Shown: positions 1-9,331, counted from the first letter of the stretch. The stretch: 30,424 nucleotides of DNA from JBBQXH01 sp963710975 (GCA_963710975.1 CAVQCG010000008.1:1-30424), one strand, 5' to 3'. Notes: generated from the letters alone by a model not told the origin. Numbers and translations: made by a program.

Positions 1-34
1 CACAGGTCAGTTCGAAGGCAAGCCAACCGTTACC

Positions 35-1232
35 TCACCGACAACGTTCCCGCACTGCACCCCTGACCAACGTCTGAGCCGTGGACCGGTGGAAGGTCTT
101 ACTACGCTCCAGTGATTCCACGCAACCCGATCTATGACTTTTGGTCAGAGTTGAAAGCTCTTGCCGGATGACTTTCTGCGGCCATGACCATTGCTTCGGA
201 TACTTCTGAAACGCGACTTCTCTCGGCAAGAACCACATGCCGCAGTCAGGCGCCAGGTGAAGTCGCTCGGCGGGGACGATTTCGAGTGCCTCACGCACGC
301 GCGATACAATCCTTTCAGGAGACTCTATCTCGTTCGTACCCAAGTTCAACACGCCAAGGATGACCGCCTTATCGCCGCAGCTTTGCAGTAGCTCCGGCCC
401 GTGGCCCGGCTGTTCATACTCAAGGCTAATCTCCGTCCGACTATCGATGAGGAAATCGCCTCGATCGCCTCTCCGTAGCTTGCGATCGACACGCTTCGCC
501 CCGATCGTCGCATAGCCGTAGCAGATGTGCACCAGCTTGGTAGCCCTGACGCCATCGAGCGCACGATTCAAGGCCCGAGTCCCCCACCGCCTTGACTGAT
601 CGGGGCGGAAATGAAAATCAGGCTCGTCAAGCTGGATTACGTCTAGCCCTTCCTCATCGAGCGCCAGCAGTTCCTCATTGATCGCAGCCGCAAGATCGAG
701 CCCGAGAGCCTCCTCATCGATGTAGTACTCGTTCGCGAGACGGCATGCAGTCGTGAGAGGACCGATGACCGTCATCTTCACCGGGCGGCGTGTGTGTCGT
801 TTGAGAAAGCGAAGATCTTCGACGGCCATCGGCCCGGGCCAGCTGATCGCACCAACAACGCAAGGCACGACCGCGTGGCTCATGCGCTCAGCAACTTCGG
901 GCGCCAGATCTATGAAACTCATGTCACGCCGATCTACAGCCCACCGCTCAAGACGCGCTAAATCCAAGCCTCCGAACCGGAAGAAATACGTGTCATAGCG
1001 CTGGCGCCGCTCTTCGCCGTCCGTGAGTCAATACCTAGGCCAGCTGGCTACCTGATCTGCGATAGCAAGCAAGGTGGCATCGTCCTGTGAGCCTACTCGT
1101 GCGGCACCCTCGAGTTGCGGGCCGCCAGAAGCTATCGTCTCCGAACGGCGCAGTCGCTGGCCCCGCTGGTGCCGGATCAGCCAGACCCGGCTCCGTGTAG
1201 CTCCCAACAAGTTGCGTGGACAAAGGGCGCAT
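35..1232 (-). pseudogene. Frameshifted core-type methionine synthase (MetE C-terminal-like) methyltransferase
   Basis: Zinc-dependent methyltransferase of the cobalamin-independent methionine synthase/UROD fold, in the short core form that lacks the MetE N-terminal half. The N-terminus reads STQLVGSYTEPG from an ATG at 1232. The frame then shifts near 1196 (an extra base in GGGTCTGG) to continue WLIRHQRGQRL and DDATLLAIADQ. An in-frame TGA at 1028 interrupts just before LTDGEERRQRYDTYFFRF. The main body runs from there to the end, with the expected zinc-site motifs VHICYG and LAPDCGMWFLPREVAF. Near the C-terminus a scrambled stretch fits the family pattern again if three single extra bases are removed, so the last 40 or so residues may not be native. 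The gene lies 72 bp downstream of the ceramidase-like gene on the same strand and is probably co-transcribed with it. Its substrate is unknown. The breaks could be real decay or sequencing error. Confidence 0.75.
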
Positions 1233-1304
1233 GGCACGGTTCAGGCACGAGTCCAGCTCAGACCGTGGTACAGCTGCCGACGTCCTCGTTAACGCGTCCA
1301 CAGG

Positions 1305-2840
1305 TCAACCCCTCGGAGGTCGTCGGAGCACGCCAGCTGGGAGCCTGGACGGAGCAACTCCACTCGCCTTCCAGTCGCCCGGGGGCGGCGGGTCCCGCTC
1401 GGGGAAGAGCGCACAGGCGAGCTCGACGCCGCTCTGAACCAGGATGCGATCGCATTTCGGCGACACCTGAACCGGCAGGCCATACGTCTTGTTCCCGTAC
1501 AGCGGTTCATACCCGCCCCGGGGATACTCGCTTTCGGTCGGAAAGTAGGAGACGCAGCCGTTCGTGTAGCCGGCATAGAGCGTGACATCGGCCGGCGAGC
1601 GCTCTTTCACGGCAAGGCCAATCTCGGTGAAGATCTCGCCGGGGCCTGTGACGATCAGCCCGTCGCCGATCCGAAGGGCGCCGATCGACGCCGTGACACC
1701 CGTCCGAGGCGCTCCGGAGACAAGCTCGGTCTCAGCTCGGCGTGCCCAGTTGAGGCCGTGATAGCGGAGAACCCGGAGCTCTGACTCGCTTGCCCCTCGT
1801 GCGATGGCCTCGTCGATCTCCCGCTCCGCGTTGGCCCGGGCACTCGCGACATCGCCGACGGAAGGCAGTGGGAGGAGCGGGAACTCGACGGTGCGCTCGA
1901 GTGCTGCGAGCTGCGGGGGATCGGCTTCCACCCGCTGCCACCTGAAGAGGCGAACGACCGTACCCGATCCGAAGCTCGTCTCGACGAGTTGTGCGGGCCA
2001 CGCAGGCCGGTCGGCGAGCGCATGCAACGCCTCGAGGGCCAGGCGGCGACCCATGCGCCCGGGCTCGAGGCACTCGTCGTCGAACGCGAAGCGCGGCATT
2101 ACGTTCCCGCCCGCGCCCTGAAGGAAGACGCACTCTCCGCCGGTGACGTCACGGACGACCTGACGGAGCGGCCCAGGGTAGTCCGGCGAGTAACCGATGA
2201 ACTCGATCCCGGTCGTTACGGTATGGCATCCGAACGAGACCACCGTTGCGATCGCGCTCCCGTCCGGCCGCACCGTTTGGAGGACTGGGACCGATGTGTC
2301 GACCATGCCGCGGTCGTTCCATCCGATGTCTCGAACGGTGCCGTCGTCGTCGCGTTCCCGGCGGTTGACCGCAACGTCTGCGAATCCGAGTCCCCACCGA
2401 ACCCACGCGGGCTCCAGCCGTTCGCACGCGAGCTTGCAAACGTCGACGATCCTCTGGTGCAGAAGGTCGATGTAGTCGATCACGGCCGGGTCTGGCGCGC
2501 CGTCCGCTTCTCCGAACGATCCGTAAACCGTCCTGCCGCCAGGGGGTGCATGGTGCGTGTGATTCCAGTTGAGCACGATCCCCGACTTCGGCGTGGACGT
2601 TGCGGCCGAGATCCGCGCGCGTAGGTCATCGACCTCGGGCGCCTGAATCGCCAACGTGTCGACACCGCAGAGGATGACCTGCATGCCCGCGAGCTCGAGC
2701 GCGATAGCGCTCACTTCCAGCTCGCCGAGTCGGCTCCGAGCCGTCTCCGTACGGCGTACGACTCCGACCATGGGGAGACCCAGCGGTGGATCGATGGAGA
2801 GCCGCGCTGCCCCCGCGCGAAACGAGCCTGAAATCGTCAC
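1305..2840 (-). CDS. Neutral/alkaline ceramidase-fold protein, copy 1
   Basis: A 511-residue protein of the neutral/alkaline non-lysosomal ceramidase N-domain family, starting at GTG 2840. The zinc-site motifs known from bacterial ceramidase are recognisable: HTHH at residues 94-97, GCH with His206, PGE with Glu402 and GGYE with Tyr444. The catalytic hexapeptide GDVSPN of true ceramidases is replaced by GNVMPR (245-250), so the known nucleophile serine is missing. There is no signal peptide or membrane segment, so it is expected in the cytoplasm, unlike secreted ceramidases. It is closely related to the protein at 11059-12621, sharing the motifs NHTH, VNRRERD, GGECVF and ERSPA. It is divergent from lacI and probably under the same operator. 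The family assignment is firm. Hydrolysis of an amide or ester in the imported substrate is an inference. Confidence 0.85.
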   Translation of the reverse strand: MTISGSFRAGAARLSIDPPLGLPMVGVVRRTETARSRLGELEVSAIALELAGMQVILCGVDTLAIQAPEVDDLRARISAATSTPKSGIVLNWNHTHHAPPGGRTVYGSFGEADGAPDPAVIDYIDLLHQRIVDVCKLACERLEPAWVRWGLGFADVAVNRRERDDDGTVRDIGWNDRGMVDTSVPVLQTVRPDGSAIATVVSFGCHTVTTGIEFIGYSPDYPGPLRQVVRDVTGGECVFLQGAGGNVMPRFAFDDECLEPGRMGRRLALEALHALADRPAWPAQLVETSFGSGTVVRLFRWQRVEADPPQLAALERTVEFPLLPLPSVGDVASARANAEREIDEAIARGASESELRVLRYHGLNWARRAETELVSGAPRTGVTASIGALRIGDGLIVTGPGEIFTEIGLAVKERSPADVTLYAGYTNGCVSYFPTESEYPRGGYEPLYGNKTYGLPVQVSPKCDRILVQSGVELACALFPERDPPPPGDWKASGVAPSRLPAGVLRRPPRG

Positions 2841-2902
2841 CGGAATCGACGCCAGCCTAGAGGCGCGACAACGTGCGCGTCAAGCTCACGGGGGTGCCCT
2901 CT

Positions 2903-2931
2903 TTGACCGGCCGTTCCTCGGCCGCTATCGT
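2903..2931 (+). promoter_or_regulatory. Predicted promoter of the LacI-family gene
   Basis: TTGACC (2903-2908) and TATCGT (2926-2931) are separated by 17 bp, a good match to a sigma70-type promoter. The predicted start of transcription near 2938 falls directly against the operator-like site at 2940-2955, which suggests autoregulation. Confidence 0.5.
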
Positions 2932-2939
2932 GAGCCACC

Positions 2940-2955
2940 CTGGAATCGTTTCTAG
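2940..2955 (+). promoter_or_regulatory. LacI-type operator (site A)
   Basis: CTGGAATCGTTTCTAG is an imperfect palindrome centred on CG, 12 of 16 positions symmetrical, the usual form of LacI-family operators. It lies between the divergent ceramidase-like and lacI genes. A closely matching motif occurs upstream of the binding-protein gene and in the 18.28 kb divergent region. A shorter related palindrome, GGATCGTTCC, follows at 2962-2971. Confidence 0.6.
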
Positions 2956-2975
2956 ATTCCTGGATCGTTCCGATC

Positions 2976-4010
2976 ATGAGCGTGACTGACGACGACCCGG
3001 GCATGACCCAGCCGCGGCGCAACCTCCGCGAGGTAGCGGAGCGTGCCGGGGTCGCAATGTCGTCGGTCTCCCGTGTCCTGACCGACCATCCAGACGTCAG
3101 CCCCCGCATGCGCAAGCGCGTGCTGGCCGTCGTCGACGAACTCGGCTACGAGCCGAATCTTCTGGCGCAGAGCCTTCGCCGAGGGTCGACGCTGTCGGTC
3201 GGCTTCGTCATCCGCGATATCTCGAGCCCACTCTTCTCCGAGATCGCGCTCGGTGCCGAGACCGAGCTCCGCAGCCACGGGTACTCGATGCTCCTGACGA
3301 ACTCGGAGGGATTGCCGACGCTCGATGCAGCGCACATCCGTCTCTTCCGTCAGCGCCGGGTCGACGGCCTCCTGCTTTCCCTTGCCGACGAGTATTACGA
3401 GCCGATGATGGAGGAATTGCGGCGTATGCCGGCGCCCGTGGTGCTCATCGACCGCGAGTTGCCCGAGCCGCTCGAGACGAGCGCGGTGCTGAGCGACCAC
3501 GCGAGCGGTATCCGTGCAGCAGCTCACCATCTGATCGGTCTCGGGCATCGTCGGATCGGCCTTGCCGCGGGCCCGCTGAATCTGAGGCCGGGGCGCGAGT
3601 TGAGCTCGGCGCTCGAGGCCGTCTGTGCCGAGGGGGGGATCGAGGCCGTCGTCGACGCGGGGCCGTTCGCCGAGGAACATGGAGCGGCTGCCGCGATGCG
3701 GTTGCTCGACAGGGCAGATCCGCCAACCGCGCTGATCGCCGGATCGAACCAGATCCTCCCAGGCGTCCTCCGAGTGGTGAGACAACGGGGAATCCGGATT
3801 CCCGGAGAGCTGTCGCTCGTCACATTCGACGACATCCGCATGCTCGAGTTCGTCGAGCCGCCGATAGCCGTCGTCTCCCGGGAGCCGGTCGTCATCGGGA
3901 GGGAAGCGGCCGCAATCCTCCTTCGTCGCCTGAAAGGAGGCGCGCCTGAGCAGACGCGTATCGCAACCACGTTCGATCCCCGCGGAAGCTGCGCGCCGCC
4001 TCTGAGCTGA
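2976..4010 (+). CDS. LacI-family transcriptional regulator
   Basis: A 344-residue repressor-type protein. Residues 16-65 form the LacI helix-turn-helix and hinge: LREVAERAGVAMSSVSRVL followed by RVLAVVDELGYEPNLLAQSL. The rest is the periplasmic-binding-protein-like effector domain, recognisable from VGFVIRDISSPLFSEI, VDGLLLSLAD, HHLIGLGHRRIGLAAG and the late LVTFDDIRM...PPIAVV segment. It probably senses the imported sugar or an intermediate. It is divergent from the ceramidase-like gene and stands just ahead of the ABC importer operon, which has its own promoter and operator. ATG 2976 is used; a second in-frame ATG at 3003 is possible but would still keep the HTH. Confidence 0.95.
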   Translation: MSVTDDDPGMTQPRRNLREVAERAGVAMSSVSRVLTDHPDVSPRMRKRVLAVVDELGYEPNLLAQSLRRGSTLSVGFVIRDISSPLFSEIALGAETELRSHGYSMLLTNSEGLPTLDAAHIRLFRQRRVDGLLLSLADEYYEPMMEELRRMPAPVVLIDRELPEPLETSAVLSDHASGIRAAAHHLIGLGHRRIGLAAGPLNLRPGRELSSALEAVCAEGGIEAVVDAGPFAEEHGAAAAMRLLDRADPPTALIAGSNQILPGVLRVVRQRGIRIPGELSLVTFDDIRMLEFVEPPIAVVSREPVVIGREAAAILLRRLKGGAPEQTRIATTFDPRGSCAPPLS

Positions 4011-4048
4011 GAAATACTCGGGTCGCGGCGGCGTTCGTGGGGTGATCC

Positions 4049-4078
4049 TTGACGGATCTGAGAGCGCCTGAATATACT
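4049..4078 (+). promoter_or_regulatory. Predicted strong promoter of the importer operon
   Basis: TTGACG (4049-4054) and TATACT (4073-4078) are separated by 18 bp. This is the best sigma70-like promoter in the window. The expected transcription start, near 4085, is immediately followed by the operator-like site at 4088-4111, and the ATG of the binding protein follows at 4133. Confidence 0.7.
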
Positions 4079-4087
4079 CGCGCTCCT

Positions 4088-4111
4088 TGGAACGGGAAAC
4101 AATTCCAGGAA
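4088..4111 (-). promoter_or_regulatory. LacI-type operator (site B) at the importer promoter
   Basis: Read on the minus strand, 4108-4093 is CTGGAATTGTTTCCCG. It matches site A (2940-2955) in its first eight bases and in the following GTTTC, differing by C/T between them. TGGAA (4088-4092) and TTCCA (4103-4107) also form a wider inverted repeat. The site covers the first transcribed bases downstream of the predicted promoter, a classical position for repression. Confidence 0.6.
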
Positions 4112-4132
4112 CCTTTGCAGAGAGGAGTTCCA

Positions 4133-5377
4133 ATGAGCATGTCCTTCCGGTCTCGAGGACGCGCGATCGCAGCTTTCCTGGCTACTGCGGTCGCGGTCAC
4201 AGCGTTGGCTGCCGCCGCAGCTGGATGCGGCGGGGGCGAGTCCACGGCGGACGAGGCGCAGACGACGGCAACGACCGAGGCCCCCGCAACCGAGGCGCCT
4301 CCGGCGGACACCGCGGCACCGGCCGAGACGACCCCGGCGCAGGCGGGGCCCTACGGTGCGGGCCTTGAGCTGACGGACGAGGTTATCGTAAGCCCGGAGG
4401 TAGCTTCGATCAAGGAGCCGTGGGTTCTGTGGAACAACGAGACGTGTGCCTACGAGGAGACGACCGACCACCCCGCCGAGTACAAGGCAGTCCTCCGCAA
4501 GATCGTGCCGCCTTACCAGATCGGCTACATGAATTACGGCGACATCGACACGTTCGGGATTGCAAACACGAAGAACATCACCGAACTCGCCAAGCAGGCC
4601 GGCTTCACCCTCAACGTCTACAACCTGAAGTACCCCTCGGAGACTGAGCCGCTTACGCAGGCGAGGGCATCGGCAGTCAAGGGCGACAAGGGCGTCATTA
4701 CTGCGACACAGACCGGGTTCGAGGAGCAGTACAAGATTCTGGCTCAGGAGGGATGCATCCCGGTCGTCCAGTTGTACGCATTCGGGACAGACGTCCCCAA
4801 CTTCGGCGTCAACTGGGCGAACGCCGGTACTGAGATCGGTAAGTCTCTCGGTCAGATCGCGCTCGAGAAGGGCTGGGATCCCGCGACGACAGCGCTCGTC
4901 CAGTGCACGAACCCGGACTTCGGGCCCAGCGTCAACGCGATGTTCGAGACCGCCCCTCCGGCGGTGAAGGAGGCCGGATTCGCGGTCGCCGACGACAACG
5001 TGTTCAACCTCACCTGCAAGGTCGGAAAGCACGAGACCGTGACCACGGACTGGTTCACCTCGCACCCGGACTTCGAGCACGTCATGTTCGACACGATTGA
5101 CGATCCCTCGGCGGACGGCATGATCAACGCGATCGAGAAAGCTGGGCGCGAGGACGACTCGATCATCATCGTGAACGGCGCCGATCCCCAGGGTCGCAAG
5201 GCGATCCGAGCCGGTACCCAGACGGGCTCCACCGCGTTCTTCCCGGAGCGGTACGGAGAATGGGCGATCGCGATGCTCGAGGACATCCTGGCAGGCGTCC
5301 CGGTACCGCTCGAGGTGAATCACCCCACCCCGCTGATCACGATCGACAACATCGACGAGTACTACCCCGGGGAGTAA
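4133..5377 (+). CDS. Sugar-type ABC transporter substrate-binding lipoprotein
   Basis: A 414-residue periplasmic-binding protein of the ribose/xylose-type (Peripla_BP_4) class. Residues 1-31 are a lipoprotein signal peptide with an Arg-rich start, a hydrophobic Ala/Val core and a lipobox ending AAGC, so Cys32 would carry the lipid. Residues 36-70 form a Thr/Ala/Pro-rich linker that tethers the domain outside the membrane. The ligand-binding lobes follow; recognisable stretches include YQIGYMNYGDIDTFGIANTK, WANAGTEIGKSLGQIALEKG, IIIVNGADPQGRKAI and GEWAIAMLEDILAG. ATG 4133 is chosen because AGAGGAG stands 6 bp upstream and the signal peptide starts there; the open frame further upstream is promoter DNA. 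First gene of the long operon. The ligand is unknown. Confidence 0.93.
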   Translation: MSMSFRSRGRAIAAFLATAVAVTALAAAAAGCGGGESTADEAQTTATTEAPATEAPPADTAAPAETTPAQAGPYGAGLELTDEVIVSPEVASIKEPWVLWNNETCAYEETTDHPAEYKAVLRKIVPPYQIGYMNYGDIDTFGIANTKNITELAKQAGFTLNVYNLKYPSETEPLTQARASAVKGDKGVITATQTGFEEQYKILAQEGCIPVVQLYAFGTDVPNFGVNWANAGTEIGKSLGQIALEKGWDPATTALVQCTNPDFGPSVNAMFETAPPAVKEAGFAVADDNVFNLTCKVGKHETVTTDWFTSHPDFEHVMFDTIDDPSADGMINAIEKAGREDDSIIIVNGADPQGRKAIRAGTQTGSTAFFPERYGEWAIAMLEDILAGVPVPLEVNHPTPLITIDNIDEYYPGE

Positions 5378-5413
5378 CCCGCCATCAGCAGCACCAAGGG
5401 CTACCCGGATGAG

Positions 5414-6430
5414 ATGCCGGCTGGCCGGGACGAAAGCCCCGGCCAGCCGGCTGCGCATTCGCCATGGCGTCGACGCGTTCGAAACCTCGCCCTCAGACCG
5501 GAGGCAGGGCTCCCGATCATCCTCGTAGGGCTCTGTGTCTATCTCGGCTTCGCGTCGGAGTACTTCTGGCGGTGGAAGAACATCCTGAACATCACCGAGG
5601 CGGTCTCGGTGGTGGGGATCGCCGCCGCCTTCGCAACAGTCGTGGTCATCAGCGGCGGGCTTGACCTCACTCCGATCGCAGTCATCACGATGACAGGGAT
5701 CGTCGCATCCGAGGGCTTTCAAGCCGGCCTGCCGGTATGGCTTGTCGTCATCATCGCGCTCCTAGCCGCAGCTGGGATCGGGATGGTCAACGGATCGCTG
5801 ATCGCGTTCCTCAACCTGAACGCGTTCATCGTCACGCTGGGGACAACGTTCCTCTTCACGGGCGTCGCGTTCCTGATCACGGACGGCACGCCGAGGGATA
5901 TCGAGGCGGAGGGATTCAATCAACTCGGACAGGCGAAGATCTGGTTCGAGATACCGATCGACACCGTCTGGATGCTTGCAGTCTTCGCGGCGACGTTCTT
6001 CATGCTCAGATTCACGCGGTTCGGCACACACGTGTTCGCGGTGGGCGGAGGGCAGAGCGCCGCTCGCCTGAGCGGCGTGCGCGTCGTGCACGTCAAGCTT
6101 CTGGTCTACGTCCTGGCCGGCTTCGTGTCGGGGATCGCCGGCATCGTCCAGACGGCCAACGCAGGCCAGGTCGGCGTCTACGCGGTGTCGAACTCCAACG
6201 ACCTCCTGGTCATCATCGCAGCGGTGATCATCGGGGGTACCGCGCTCACCGGCGGCCGTGGCAGCGTGATCGGGACGCTCGTAGGTGTTCTCTTGCTCGG
6301 CGTCATCCAGAATGGGCTCACGCTGCTCAACATTTCGAGCTTCTGGCAGCCGGTCGTCGTCGGCCTCATCCTCCTGATCGCAATCGTTCTGGACGAGGTG
6401 CGCCGTCGCGTCGAGCTGGCGACTGCATGA
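5414..6430 (+). CDS. Sugar ABC transporter permease, RbsC-like
   Basis: A 338-residue membrane protein of the branched-chain/ribose permease family (BPD_transp_2). About eight to ten hydrophobic segments follow a soluble Arg-rich N-terminus of roughly 35 residues. Family signatures are VVISGGLDLTPIAV, LNAFIVTLGTTFLFTGVAFLITDG, GGGQSAARLSGVRV and the C-terminal GGTALTGGRGSVIGTLVG. It forms the membrane channel with the ATPase at 6427. ATG 5414 is the only ATG, GTG or TTG start available early in the frame, but the ribosome binding site is weak (AAGGG about 14 bp upstream). Codons 1-13 also lie inside a 14-bp perfect hairpin, so translation may be kept low relative to the binding protein. The gene overlaps the ATPase gene by 4 bp. 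Confidence 0.93.
   Translation: MPAGRDESPGQPAAHSPWRRRVRNLALRPEAGLPIILVGLCVYLGFASEYFWRWKNILNITEAVSVVGIAAAFATVVVISGGLDLTPIAVITMTGIVASEGFQAGLPVWLVVIIALLAAAGIGMVNGSLIAFLNLNAFIVTLGTTFLFTGVAFLITDGTPRDIEAEGFNQLGQAKIWFEIPIDTVWMLAVFAATFFMLRFTRFGTHVFAVGGGQSAARLSGVRVVHVKLLVYVLAGFVSGIAGIVQTANAGQVGVYAVSNSNDLLVIIAAVIIGGTALTGGRGSVIGTLVGVLLLGVIQNGLTLLNISSFWQPVVVGLILLIAIVLDEVRRRVELATA
5416..5451 (+). promoter_or_regulatory. Perfect 14-bp stem-loop at the binding protein/permease junction
   Basis: GCCGGCTGGCCGGG (5416-5429) is the exact reverse complement of CCCGGCCAGCCGGC (5438-5451), with the 8-nt loop ACGAAAGC. It starts at the G of the permease ATG. No T-run follows, so it is not a typical terminator. mRNA 3'-end protection of the upstream message, or hindrance of permease translation, is inferred. 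Confidence 0.75.
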
Positions 6431-7218
6431 CGATGAGCGATGGCCAGCCCCACAACGGCTCGGGCGCGCTGCTCGAAGCGCGCGGTCTCAGCAAGCACTA
6501 CGGCACGATCCGTGCGGTGGAGGGCATCGACCTGACCATCGGCCGCGGTGAGATCGTGGCGATCGTCGGCGACAACGGCGCAGGCAAGACGACGCTGATC
6601 AAGATGCTCTCCGGAGCGATCGTCCCGGACGCGGGCGAGATTCTCGTCGAGGGAAGCGTGGTGCGCATCCATGACCCCCTCGAAGCGCGTGCCCTCGGGA
6701 TCGAGACGATCTACCAGGATCTGGCGCTGCTTCCCAACCTCGACGTGACGACGAACCTCTACCTCGGACGGGAGCAGAAGGTGGACGGCCCGCTCGGGCT
6801 GCTCGGGGTCATGGCCCGCCGACGCATGAGAGGCGAGGCGCGCGAGCATCTGGACCAGCTGCACATCCAGATCCCGAACATTTCTGGAACGCCCGTCGAG
6901 TCGCTCTCGGGTGGGCAGCGTCAGAGCGTTGCAATTGCCCGCGCGATCGTCTGGGCGTCCAAGCTCGTGATCATGGACGAGCCGACGGCGGCCCTCGGCG
7001 TCGCCCAGTCGCGGGCCGTGCTCGATCTCGTCCGGCGGGTGCGGGAGCGCGGCACATCCGTCGTGATAATCAGCCACATTCTCCCGCACGTGCTCGAGCT
7101 CGCGGATCGCGTGATCGTGCTGCGCCATGGCCTCAAGGTCGCCGAGATCCCCGCTGAAGGCGTCACGCAGGACCGCTTGATCTCGCTCATCGTCGGCTTC
7201 GAGGATCCCGAGGCGTGA
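6427..7218 (+). CDS. Sugar ABC transporter ATP-binding protein (single ABC domain)
   Basis: A 263-residue ATPase that powers the importer. Walker A is GDNGAGKTT (48-56), the Q-loop is in TIYQDLALLPNL, the signature is LSGGQRQ (160-166), Walker B is VIMDEPTAAL (181-190) and the H-loop is His217 in ISHILP. There is one ABC module, as in FrcA-type transporters, rather than the duplicated RbsA/MglA form. The insertion with GLLGVMARRRMR before the signature is typical of the sugar subfamily. ATG 6427 overlaps the permease stop by 4 bp, so translation is probably coupled. Confidence 0.95.
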   Translation: MTMSDGQPHNGSGALLEARGLSKHYGTIRAVEGIDLTIGRGEIVAIVGDNGAGKTTLIKMLSGAIVPDAGEILVEGSVVRIHDPLEARALGIETIYQDLALLPNLDVTTNLYLGREQKVDGPLGLLGVMARRRMRGEAREHLDQLHIQIPNISGTPVESLSGGQRQSVAIARAIVWASKLVIMDEPTAALGVAQSRAVLDLVRRVRERGTSVVIISHILPHVLELADRVIVLRHGLKVAEIPAEGVTQDRLISLIVGFEDPEA

Positions 7219-7255
7219 AGGCGAAGCGCGTCCCGGCGCCGGAGAGGATCGCCTG

Positions 7256-9331
7256 ATGGGCGTACGTATCGGCGTCGACGTCGGCGGCACGTTCACGGAT
7301 CTGATCCTCTACGACGAGTCCTCCGGCACCGTCCGAGCGGTGAAGGGCCTGACGGTTCCCTCGGCCCTGGCAGACGGAGTTTCACGAGTCGTTGCCGCCG
7401 CCTCGCCGGATGGCGTCGCGGCTGAGGAGGCACTTTTCCTCCATGGGACGACGGTCGCGTTGAACGCGCTGCTAGAGAGGAAGGGAGCGAGAGGTCGGGC
7501 TACTGACGACCCGGGGCTTTCGCGACGTTCTGGAGCTCCGTCGGGGGGAACGCGACAGGATGTACGACCTGTGCTGGAAGCCTGGCCCGCCGCTCGTTTC
7601 CCGGCGGTTGCGTCTGCCGGTTACCGAACGGGTTCGCGCCGGTGGTCAGATTGAGATCCCATTGGATGAAGGCGACATCGCGCAAGCACTCGCTGTCTTC
7701 GAGTCCGAAGGCGTCACGTGTATCGCCGTCGCCTTCCTGAACGCCTACGCGAACCCGGCGCATGAGGTCGCCGCTGGACGCCTTCTGCGAGAGCTCGGCT
7801 TCGCCGGCGAGATCTCGCTCTCGCACGAGGTCTCCGGTGAGTATCGGGAGTACGAGCGCACGTCGACGACGGTCGTGGACGCATACGTCCGCCCGCAGGT
7901 GGACGCCTACCTCGCAGACCTTTCGCGACGTCTGAACGACCTCGGCCTGAGCGAGCGCCTGTTCGTGACGAACTCGGGTGGTGGAGCCATGACCTTCGAA
8001 GAGGCGGCTGCACGCCCGTTCGAGATCATCGATTCCGGTCCAACCGCTGGCGCCGTGGGTGCTGGCGAGCTTTGTCGGGACATGGGGATCCCGCTGGCTA
8101 TCACCGCCGATGTCGGCGGCACGAGCTTCGATACATGCCTCGTCATCGACGGCCGACCTCCGATCAAGTACGAAGGGCGGGTTGGAGATCTGGTCGTGCA
8201 GACGCCCTGGGTGGACGTCCGCTCGATCGGCTCCGGCGGAGGGTCGATTGCGTATATCGACGAAGGCGGGCTGCTCCGAGTCGGTCCCGAGAGCGCTGGA
8301 GCGGATCCCGGACCGGCGTGCTACGGGCACGGCGGAACGCACGCGACGGTAACCGACGCGGCCGCGGTGCTCGGCATGCTGGCGGAGGGTGAGCTCGCGG
8401 ACGGGGTCGTCCTCGACGTTCGAGCAGCGCGCGCCGTACTCGAGCCACTTGCGGCGCGTCTCTCGGTGGATGTCGACGAGGTCGCGATCGGCGTGATCAC
8501 GATCGCGTCCGCTCAGATGGCCGACGCGATCCGTGAGGTCACAGGCGAGCGCGGGCAGGATCCACGGGACGCCACCCTACTCGCCTACGGCGGCGCCGGC
8601 CCGCTCTTCGCAACGATGCTCGCACGGGAACTCGAAATAGGGCGTGTTGTCGTGCCTCCGTACGCCGGGAACTTCTCGGCCTGGGGGCTACTCGGTCAGG
8701 ATCTGGTGCGCTCGTCCGCCTCGACATCGGTGGCAAGTCTGACCGAGGAGGGCATCGGGTCGGCCAGCCGAGACGTTGCTCGGTCTCTTCGATCGGCTCG
8801 TCGCGCGCTCGTCGTCGCTGGGCCCGGCTCAGCAGCACGAAGCGGCATTGGACATGCGGTATGTCGGCCAGGACTACACGTTGACGATCCCGGTCTCGTT
8901 CGACGAGTCACGCGGCGCAATCTCAGGCGACGTGACCTCGATCGCCGAAGCCTTCGACACGGAGTACGAGCGCGTCTTCGGCCACTCGCTCGACGACCCC
9001 GTCGAAATCGTGTCGGTTCGGGCCACGCTCCGCACACCGCTCTCGCGCCGGACACCGAAACCCGCGATGAGCGAGTTGGCCGCCGACGTGATCGCTGAAG
9101 CACGGACGGCTCGCGCCTGGTCGTTCACCCAGCGGCAGATACACAGACTTCGCCCTCATCGACCGAGGCTCGCTCACACCTGGATTCCGGCTCGACGGAC
9201 CTGCGATCGTCCTCGAGGAGACGACGACAAGCTATGTTGACGCAGGGTTCGGGCTCAGCATGCATCCGTCTGGCGCCCTCCAGCTCTCGAACCTCGATCC
9301 CGTCCATGACCAGTCGTCGGCCGGTTCGGCG
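7256..9331 (+). pseudogene. hyuA: Hydantoinase/oxoprolinase subunit A (HyuA) gene with three frameshifts
   Basis: HyuA-family ATP-dependent hydrolase or carboxylase subunit with an actin-like ATPase fold. It starts MGVRIGVDVGGTFTDLIL at ATG 7256, after GGAGAGG. Later motifs include FVTNSGGG, DSGPTAGAVGAGEL, ADVGGTSFDTCLV, VDVRSIGSGGGSIAYID and ACYGHGG. The reading frame moves by one base three times, each fitting a single inserted base: near 7493 (after LLERKGAR, resuming VGLLTTRGFR), near 8769 (after GSAS, resuming ETLLGLFDRLVA) and near 9139 (resuming YTDFALIDRGSL). The three shifts together restore the original frame. The frame then runs without a stop into hyuB, so the 3' end is uncertain and an A-B fusion is possible. 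The pieces remain highly family-like, so the shifts are recent or are read errors. Confidence 0.85.

Noticed and set aside
3524..5722. A 732-codon open frame on the minus strand, opposite the lacI and binding-protein genes.
   Set aside because: Low-complexity Arg/Val/Asp-rich translation with no domain, antisense to two well-recognised genes. It is a by-product of high GC at third codon positions.
5737..6426. Upstream extension of the ABC ATPase frame.
   Set aside because: Arg/His-rich shadow of the permease gene. ATG 6427 overlaps the permease stop and starts the real protein.
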